Below, piece after piece: positions 17,330 through 22,554 of a stretch of 64,000 nucleotides of DNA. Within the stretch, counting starts at the first letter, position 1. Each line of letters opens with the position of its first letter. This DNA comes from Nocardia thailandica NBRC 100428 (lineage in GTDB: Bacteria; Actinomycetota; Actinomycetes; Mycobacteriales; Mycobacteriaceae), in NCBI RefSeq assembly GCF_000308795.1, contig NZ_BAGK01000241.1, positions 1 to 64,000 of the forward strand. The letters are read 5' to 3'. Made by a program: the position numbers and the translations under genes. The notes below the pieces were generated by a model. It had not been told where the DNA came from, did not search any database, and saw nothing but the letters and a program-made list of their open reading frames with translations.

Positions 17330-18442
17330 GTGAATCTGCGCATATTCGGGCTGTCCATCGTCATTACGGTGCTCTCACTCGTCGTAGCAGTGATCTACGG
17401 TGGGCCGACCGCACTACTGCTCTGCGCGATCCTCGGCATCCTCGAGGTCTCGCTGTCGTTCGACAACGCCGTCATCAACGCCACCATCCTCGAGAAGATG
17501 AGTGAGTTCTGGCAGCGGATCTTCCTCACCATCGGTGTCGTGATCGCCGTGTTCGGCATGCGCCTGGTGTTCCCGCTCGCCATCGTGTGGATCACCGCGG
17601 GCCTGAACCCGATCGAGGCCTTCGACCTGGCGCTCAACCCGCCCGCCGACGACGCCGCCTACTTCCCCGACGGCAGCCCCAGCTACGAAACCCTGCTCAC
17701 CGACGCGCATCCGCAGATCGCGGCCTTCGGCGGCATGTTCCTGGCGATGCTGTTCCTGAACTTCATCTTCGAGGAGCGGGAGATCACCTGGCTCAGCTGG
17801 CTGGAGAAGCCGCTGGCCAAGGCGGGCAAGCTCGACATGCTCGCCGTCGTGGTCGCCGGCATCGGCCTGGTGCTGACCGCCGAATTCCTGGCCCCCGACG
17901 GCAAAGCCGAGACGGTCCTGATCGCCGGCCTGCTCGGCATGATCGTCTACATCGCCGTGGACGGCCTCGGCTCGATGTTCCATGCCGAGGACGTGGCCGA
18001 GAACGCCACCGGCGGCGGCCCCAACGAGATCGTCAAGGCCACCGGCAAGGCCGCGTTCTTCCTGTTCCTCTACCTGGAAGTCCTCGACGCGTCGTTCTCC
18101 TTCGACGGTGTCATCGGCGCCTTCGCCATCACCTCCGACCCGATCATCATCGCGCTCGGCCTCGGCCTGATCGGCGCCATGTTCGTCCGGTCCATCACCG
18201 TGTACCTGGTCCGCCAGGGCACGCTGTCGGAGTACGTCTACCTGGAGCACGGCGCCATGTGGGCGATCGGCGCGCTGGCCGCCATCCTGTTCGTCTCGAT
18301 CGGCGTACACGTCAACGAGCTGATCACCGGCCTGGTCGGCGTCGCGTTCATCGGCGCGGCACTGCTGTCCAGCGTCCTGCGCAACCGCAAGGGCGAGCCG
18401 GACGAGATCGAGGACGCCAAGGAACCTACGGCTGTGTCCTAG
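17330..18442 (+). CDS. TerC/DUF475 family integral membrane protein
   Basis: A 370-residue polytopic membrane protein of the DUF475 branch of the TerC superfamily. Two acidic membrane motifs repeat: LEVSLSFDNAVINATIL (about 38-54) and LEVLDASFSFDGVIGAFAI (about 247-265). These pair helices that in TerC proteins are thought to move or sense metal ions, Mn2+ in studied relatives. About eight or nine hydrophobic segments are present. GTG 17330 follows GAAAGG. TerC and TerD together mark a membrane-linked metal-stress system. It ends the Ter island on the right. Confidence 0.88.
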   Translation: MNLRIFGLSIVITVLSLVVAVIYGGPTALLLCAILGILEVSLSFDNAVINATILEKMSEFWQRIFLTIGVVIAVFGMRLVFPLAIVWITAGLNPIEAFDLALNPPADDAAYFPDGSPSYETLLTDAHPQIAAFGGMFLAMLFLNFIFEEREITWLSWLEKPLAKAGKLDMLAVVVAGIGLVLTAEFLAPDGKAETVLIAGLLGMIVYIAVDGLGSMFHAEDVAENATGGGPNEIVKATGKAAFFLFLYLEVLDASFSFDGVIGAFAITSDPIIIALGLGLIGAMFVRSITVYLVRQGTLSEYVYLEHGAMWAIGALAAILFVSIGVHVNELITGLVGVAFIGAALLSSVLRNRKGEPDEIEDAKEPTAVS

Positions 18443-18460
18443 GAGCGCTGGCGCGCTCGG

Positions 18461-18552
18461 GTCGCGGCCCTTTCTGCCCCGACGACAAGGACCCCGATCC
18501 TCGCGGCTGCGCCGCATTGGGTCGGGGTCCTTGTCGTCGGGGCGGCCGCGAC
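18461..18552. terminator. Very long two-step hairpin, probable bidirectional terminator
   Basis: A perfect 22-bp stem joins 18476-18497 to 18522-18543, beginning GCCCCGACGACAAGG. Outside it, GTCGCGGCC (18461-18469) pairs with 18544-18552, leaving a six-base bulge. The 24-base loop itself contains GCGGC-TGC-GCCGC. It sits between converging genes and could stop transcription from both sides. Confidence 0.65.
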
Positions 18553-18577
18553 GCTCGCTTCGCTCGCCGGCCTCCTC

Positions 18578-18641
18578 GGGGTCGGCCGGTGTGGGTCGCG
18601 ATCGGGGGTGGGGTCGGCCGGTGTGGGTCGCGATCGGGGGT
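18578..18641. repeat. Two-copy 32-bp perfect tandem repeat
   Basis: The unit beginning GGGGTCGGCCGGTGTGGGTC occurs at 18578 and again at 18610 without a mismatch. It is followed by more degenerate short repeats. It looks like recent slippage in non-coding DNA. Confidence 0.85.
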
Positions 18642-18755
18642 GGGGGTCCGCCGCGGTGAGGCGCGGTCAGGGATGCGCGGCACGGTCAGGATGCGGGGCA
18701 CGGTCAGGGATGTGGGTCACGGGCTGGGATGCGGGGCCCGGCCGGGCGGGCAGGA

Positions 18756-20204
18756 TCACGGGGAAGCGGACAGCGCGGGCGGGCGGGCGCTGGACTGCCG
18801 ATACTTCGGGATCGGGCGCTTGCCGACGGGGGCGCGCGTGCCCGACCGCAGGAACACGAAGAACAACACGACCAGCAGCGCGGTGCGTCCCCATACGCCG
18901 AATTGCACGGTCGCCTCCCACAGCGCGACGCCGTGGCCCGAGCCGAGCGCGGCGAAATAGCGGAAGACGCCGACGCCGACGGCCGCGTCGGCCACCAGAT
19001 AGGCGCCGACCATCGCCCAGGGGACCTCGAGCAGGACGAAGAACGGAATTATCCACAGGGTGTACTGCGGGGAATACACCTTGTGGAAAAGCAGGAATCC
19101 GCACAGCATCGCCGCGCTCACCCCGACCCACGGAAACACCCCGCCCGCGGCATAGCGACGCCACCCCAGCCACAGCGCGAGGCCGAACGCGCCGAGGACG
19201 AGCAGCGGCGAGGCCACCGCGACGCCGCGGTGCCAGGCCGCGCCGAATTCCGCGTACGGTCCGAAGATCAGCTGATGACCCCAGTACCAGAACGAATTGG
19301 TGGTCACATCGGTCGAACGCTGCTGCTGGAAGACGATCGACGCCCGCCAGCCGGGAAAACCCGCCACCGCGAACGGCAGATTCACCGCGACCACCGTCAG
19401 CATGGCCGCCAGGATCGTCTGCGCCGCGCCACGGACATCGAAATCCCTTCGCCCCGAAGCTGTTTCACCACGCGTCAGCACGAACAGCGCCAGCGGGAGC
19501 ACGAAGATGCCGGGATACAGTTTCAGGCAGAAACCGAGGCCGAGCAGCACCGCGGCGACGATCCCACGAACCCGGATACTCCATCGGGTCATCGTCGCCA
19601 TCACGAACACCGCGCCGACCGCCGTGCACACGACCGGCAGTTCCCAATTGTGGAAGGCGTACAGCACCAGCGGCGGCCCGATCGCCCACACCAGCGCGGC
19701 CCAGCCCGCCAGCCGCGCCAGCATCCACGCGGTGAGCAACGCGAACGGCGCGAGCAGCAGCGCCGAATGCCACAGATAATCGGCGTCGTTGTCCACCCCG
19801 ATCGCGCCCACCCACATCAGCACGCCGCTGAGCACCGGGTATTCGACCGCCCCGCCGATCAGCGAGCCGTCGTCGGCGAGGTCGCCGTCGACATACGGGA
19901 AGACGTGATTGTCGATCTCCCGGCCGCTCCACAGGAACTGGATATCGGAATAGCAGACATCCCGGTCCTTGCGGATGTCGAAAACCAGGCTGCGACCCCA
20001 TTCGTCGAGTTCGCCGCCCGCGCAGCGGGCCTTGTTGGCATAGGCCAGCACCAGGGTGAGCGCGCACAGCAGCAGCATCAGGCCGGCCAGCACCGCGGGC
20101 GCCTGCCTGCGGACAGAAGGGGAAACGGTCGGCATGGGCTCGACAATATGCGGAGCACCCCGGGCGACGCGGACTGTGACGCGCGGATCGATTTCGGGCC
20201 GCAC
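18756..20204 (-). CDS. GT87-type (DUF2029) membrane mannosyltransferase, second copy
   Basis: A 482-residue polytopic membrane protein, paralogous to the gene at 2632-4350. Shared motifs are GGAVEYPVLSGVLMW, GFCLKLYPGIFVLPL and HKVYSPQYTLWIIPF, and both have the CYSD segment before the conserved aspartates. I chose GTG 20204 because AGGAG lies six bases upstream; ATG 20135 (MPTVSPSVRR) is possible and would remove 23 residues. It converges on terC and diverges from rpsF. A role in mannosylating envelope lipids or glycans fits the family. The two paralogues bracket the Ter island. Confidence 0.82.
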   Translation of the reverse strand: MRPEIDPRVTVRVARGAPHIVEPMPTVSPSVRRQAPAVLAGLMLLLCALTLVLAYANKARCAGGELDEWGRSLVFDIRKDRDVCYSDIQFLWSGREIDNHVFPYVDGDLADDGSLIGGAVEYPVLSGVLMWVGAIGVDNDADYLWHSALLLAPFALLTAWMLARLAGWAALVWAIGPPLVLYAFHNWELPVVCTAVGAVFVMATMTRWSIRVRGIVAAVLLGLGFCLKLYPGIFVLPLALFVLTRGETASGRRDFDVRGAAQTILAAMLTVVAVNLPFAVAGFPGWRASIVFQQQRSTDVTTNSFWYWGHQLIFGPYAEFGAAWHRGVAVASPLLVLGAFGLALWLGWRRYAAGGVFPWVGVSAAMLCGFLLFHKVYSPQYTLWIIPFFVLLEVPWAMVGAYLVADAAVGVGVFRYFAALGSGHGVALWEATVQFGVWGRTALLVVLFFVFLRSGTRAPVGKRPIPKYRQSSARPPALSASP

Positions 20205-20251
20205 GCGGGTCTCCTGTAGCCTGATCGGGTTGCTGACGCAACGACCCTCCT

Positions 20252-20270
20252 GCCACGGAAAGTCCGTGGC
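20252..20270 (+). promoter_or_regulatory. Hairpin in the rpsF leader
   Basis: GCCACGGA (20252-20259) and TCCGTGGC (20263-20270) form a perfect 8-bp stem 30 bases before the rpsF start. Many bacteria control rpsF by S6:S18 binding to a leader hairpin with a CCG element. Whether this hairpin is that structure is uncertain. Confidence 0.4.
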
Positions 20271-20301
20271 CGTTTCCTAGTCCACAGGAGGTGATTGGTC
20301 C

Positions 20302-20589
20302 GTGCGTCATTACGAAGTGATGGTCATCCTCGACCCGAGCCTGGACGAGCGCATCGTCGGGCAGTCCCTGGATAACCTGCTCAACGTCGTCAAGACCGAG
20401 GGCGGCAAGATCGACAAGGTCGACATCTGGGGCCGTCGTCGTCTCGCCTACGAGATCGCCAAGCAGGCCGAGGGCATCTACGCCGTCGCCGAGCTGACCG
20501 CGACTCCCGCCACGGTGAGCGAGCTCGACCGCCAGCTGGGTCTCAACGAGACGGTGCTGCGCACCAAGGTTCTGCGCAAAGACAAGTAG
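20302..20589 (+). CDS. rpsF: 30S ribosomal protein S6
   Basis: A 95-residue protein starting MRHYEVMVILDPSLDER, with NVVKTEGGKIDKVDIWGRRRLAYEI and the C-terminal LRTKVLRKDK. All match bacterial S6, which binds 16S rRNA with S18 in the small-subunit platform. GTG 20302 follows a very strong AGGAGGTGA. First gene of the conserved rpsF-ssb-rpsR-rplI cluster. Confidence 0.99.
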   Translation: MRHYEVMVILDPSLDERIVGQSLDNLLNVVKTEGGKIDKVDIWGRRRLAYEIAKQAEGIYAVAELTATPATVSELDRQLGLNETVLRTKVLRKDK

Positions 20590-20679
20590 TCCGGCAAACC
20601 TCGTTTTCGTCGGAGCCTGTCTCTAGGCTGTGCGCGAACAGCGAGAACGGACTGCACCCCCGAGCAGGAGGAACCCCTC

Positions 20680-21246
20680 ATGGCAGCAGGCGACACGGTC
20701 ATCACCGTCATCGGAAATCTGACGGCCGACCCCGAGCTTCGTTTCACGCCCGCGGGCCAAGCGGTGGCGAATTTCACCGTCGCTTCCACGCCCCGCGTAT
20801 TCGATCGCAACACGAACGAATGGAAAGACGGCGAGGCTCTGTTCCTGCGCTGCAACATCTGGCGTGAAGCAGCGGAGAACGTCGCCGAGAGCCTGACCCG
20901 AGGCGCTCGCGTCATCGTGAGCGGACGACTCAAGCAGCGCTCCTACGAAACCCGCGAGGGTGAGAAGCGCACGGTCGTCGAACTCGAGGTCGACGAAGTC
21001 GGCCCCTCGCTGCGCTACGCGACAGCGAAGGTCGCCAAGGCCGGTCGCGGCGGAGGCGGCGGTGGCGGCTTCGGTGGTGGTTCCGGGAATGCCGGTGGTG
21101 GCAGCGCAGGCGGCTACAACGCCAACAACGGTGGCGGCGGACGGTCGAGCGGCGGCAACGCCGGCGACGACGATCCGTGGGGTAGCGCGCCCGCGGCCGG
21201 CTCCTTCGGGGGCGGCGGCCGCATGGATGACGAACCGCCGTTCTGA
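20680..21246 (+). CDS. ssb: Single-stranded DNA-binding protein
   Basis: A 188-residue SSB. The OB-fold is at about 1-115 (VITVIGNLTADPELRFTPAGQAVANF, then SRVIVSGRL-like and RSYETREGEKRT segments). A Gly/Asn/Ser-rich flexible linker runs about 120-180. The acidic tip MDDEPPF is the docking site for replication and repair partners. ATG 20680 follows GCAGGAGGAA. It binds ssDNA as a tetramer at forks and in repair. Its place between rpsF and rpsR is the standard actinobacterial order. A TAGGCT -10-like box at about 20622 may give it its own promoter. Confidence 0.98.
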   Translation: MAAGDTVITVIGNLTADPELRFTPAGQAVANFTVASTPRVFDRNTNEWKDGEALFLRCNIWREAAENVAESLTRGARVIVSGRLKQRSYETREGEKRTVVELEVDEVGPSLRYATAKVAKAGRGGGGGGGFGGGSGNAGGGSAGGYNANNGGGGRSSGGNAGDDDPWGSAPAAGSFGGGGRMDDEPPF

Positions 21247-21280
21247 CGAACGGCCATCACGAATTACGGAGTAGAAGACC

Positions 21281-21532
21281 ATGCCTAAAGCGCCCGCGCG
21301 CGAAAAGGTGCTGAAGAAGAAGGCCTGCACTTTCTGCAAGGAAGCCAAGTCCGGCCTCGTCAACATCGACTACAAGGACACCACGCTGCTGCGCAAGTAC
21401 GTCAGCGACCGTGGCAAGATCCGCGCCCGTCGTGTGACCGGTAACTGCGTGCAGCACCAGCGCGACATCGCCGTTGCCGTCAAGAACTCGCGTGAGGTGG
21501 CCCTGCTTCCTTACGTCTCGACCGCTCGCTGA
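21281..21532 (+). CDS. rpsR: 30S ribosomal protein S18
   Basis: An 83-residue S18 with YKDTTLLRKYVSDRGKIRARR and TGNCVQHQRDIAVAVKNSRE. A CTFC pair near the N-terminus (residues 16-19) plus the later Cys suggest a form retaining part of the zinc-binding pattern; I cannot tell whether it binds zinc. ATG 21281 follows GGAG. Partner of S6, in the same cluster. Confidence 0.98.
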   Translation: MPKAPAREKVLKKKACTFCKEAKSGLVNIDYKDTTLLRKYVSDRGKIRARRVTGNCVQHQRDIAVAVKNSREVALLPYVSTAR

Positions 21533-21551
21533 GAAAGGGAGGTAAAAGCAG

Positions 21552-22004
21552 ATGAAGCTCATCCTGACTGCTGATGTCGACAACCTCGGCGCCCCCGGTG
21601 ACCTGGTCGAGGTCAAGGACGGCTACGGCCGCAACTACCTGCTGCCCCGCGGCCTGGCCATCGTGGCCACCCGTGGCGCCCAGAAGCAGGTCGAGGGCAT
21701 CCGTCGTGCCCAGGACGCGCGCAAGGTGCGCGACCTGGACCACGCCAACGAGCTGAAGCAGGCCATCGAGGGCCTGGAGTCGGTGTCGCTGAGCGTCAAG
21801 ACCTCCGACAGCGGCAAGCTGTTCGGCTCGGTCACCTCGGCCGACGTCGCCGGTGCCATCAAGGCCGCCGGTGGCCCGGTCGTCGACAAGCGCAGCATCG
21901 AGCTGCCGAAGGCCCACATCAAGGCCACCGGCAAGCACAACATCGCGGTGCACCTGCACCCCGACGTGGTCGCCAAGTTCGCCCTGCAGGTCGCGGCGAA
22001 CTGA
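21552..22004 (+). CDS. rplI: 50S ribosomal protein L9
   Basis: A 150-residue L9 with the N-terminal rRNA-binding domain (MKLILTADVDNLGAPGDLVEVKDGY, NYLLPRGLA), a long central helix (about 45-75), and the C-terminal domain (SGKLFGSVTSADVAGAI, IELPKAHIKATGKHNIAV). ATG 21552 follows GGGAGG, 19 bases after rpsR. Last gene of the ribosomal/ssb cluster, followed by a strong terminator-like hairpin. Confidence 0.98.
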   Translation: MKLILTADVDNLGAPGDLVEVKDGYGRNYLLPRGLAIVATRGAQKQVEGIRRAQDARKVRDLDHANELKQAIEGLESVSLSVKTSDSGKLFGSVTSADVAGAIKAAGGPVVDKRSIELPKAHIKATGKHNIAVHLHPDVVAKFALQVAAN

Positions 22005-22037
22005 GCCGGCTCACCTTCGGGTGATCCCACGCTGACG

Positions 22038-22071
22038 AAGAACACTCCCGGTATCCATCGGGAGTGTTCTT
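22038..22071 (+). terminator. Rho-independent-type terminator after rplI
   Basis: AAGAACACTCCCG (22038-22050) pairs perfectly with 22059-22071 around an 8-base loop. The descending arm ends in TTCTT. Its place 34 bases after rplI fits the end of the rpsF-rplI transcript. Confidence 0.8.
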
Positions 22072-22181
22072 CGGCTGTGCCTCCGGCCGCGTTTGCCAGT
22101 CAATGGCTGAACGGTGTGCGGCGCCGCTCGCGGAGTACCTCCCCGCAGCCGGGCACGGCTGTGATCAGCACTTATTCCACC

Positions 22182-22190
22182 TGTGGATGA
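22182..22190 (-). promoter_or_regulatory. DnaA-box-like 9-mer, one mismatch
   Basis: The minus strand reads TCATCCACA, one mismatch from TTATCCACA. It is the leftmost member of the cluster upstream of dnaB. Confidence 0.4.
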
Positions 22191-22296
22191 ATGCCGAAAC
22201 CGACCGGCAGTAATGTGACGTAGGCCATAAGAGCGGACCGTTCTGTTAACTGAACACGCCCGGCCGTTCAACTTCACACTCCGGCCGCGAACTTAT

Positions 22297-22305
22297 TCAT
22301 CCACA
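22297..22305 (+). promoter_or_regulatory. DnaA-box-like 9-mer, one mismatch
   Basis: TCATCCACA on the plus strand, preceded by TTAT; one mismatch from the consensus. Confidence 0.4.
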
Positions 22306-22372
22306 TGGTGATGAACATGGATTTCTGCCCTTATCTGGCGTTTCACCAGGACAAACCCTGGTTGTCCCCAAG

Positions 22373-22381
22373 TTATCCACA
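22373..22381 (+). promoter_or_regulatory. DnaA box, exact consensus
   Basis: TTATCCACA, an exact match to the bacterial DnaA box. A near-match TTGTCCCCA lies just upstream at 22362-22370. Confidence 0.6.
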
Positions 22382-22415
22382 GGGCGTACCCAACTTTGGG
22401 TGAACGGGGGCGGAG

Positions 22416-22424
22416 TTATCCACA
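22416..22424 (+). promoter_or_regulatory. DnaA box, exact consensus
   Basis: A second exact TTATCCACA, 43 bases from the previous one (about four helical turns) and in the same orientation, 131 bases before the dnaB start. Confidence 0.6.
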
Positions 22425-22554
22425 GGTGGGGACAGATTTCGTCCTGGCGCGTCCCGACCGGGTCGCCTAGGTTCGTTGCAGTGCCGTGTGCCGACCACCC
22501 GGGACCGGGCACGGCTGCCGATTGCTGGCGCCGAAGAGAGGACGGTCGAGCCAG

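Larger units (their letters stand above)
18443..18755. other. Gene-free stretch with cruciform and tandem repeats
   Basis: This 313-base interval lies between two converging genes and has no convincing coding sequence. It contains a very long hairpin (18461-18552), a two-copy 32-base tandem repeat (18578-18641), and a run of imperfect 18-19 base repeats built on CACGGTCAGGGATG (about 18662-18740). Confidence 0.7.
22072..22554. other. Gene-free stretch before dnaB with a DnaA-box cluster
   Basis: About 480 bases without a gene, clearly less GC-rich than the surroundings between 22170 and 22440. It holds several DnaA-box-like 9-mers listed separately and is probably the dnaB promoter region. 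No dnaA or dnaN is near, so it is not the usual origin context. Confidence 0.7.

Noticed and set aside
4347..18442. Ter island as recent horizontal transfer
   Set aside because: Base composition and codon use look like the neighbours, and there are no integrase, tRNA or flanking direct repeats.
18578..18740. CRISPR array
   Set aside because: The repeats are directly tandem with no unique spacers of even length and no cas genes nearby.
22072..22554. Chromosomal origin (oriC)
   Set aside because: DnaA boxes are present, but dnaA, dnaN, rpmH and gyrB are absent. In this group oriC is next to dnaA.
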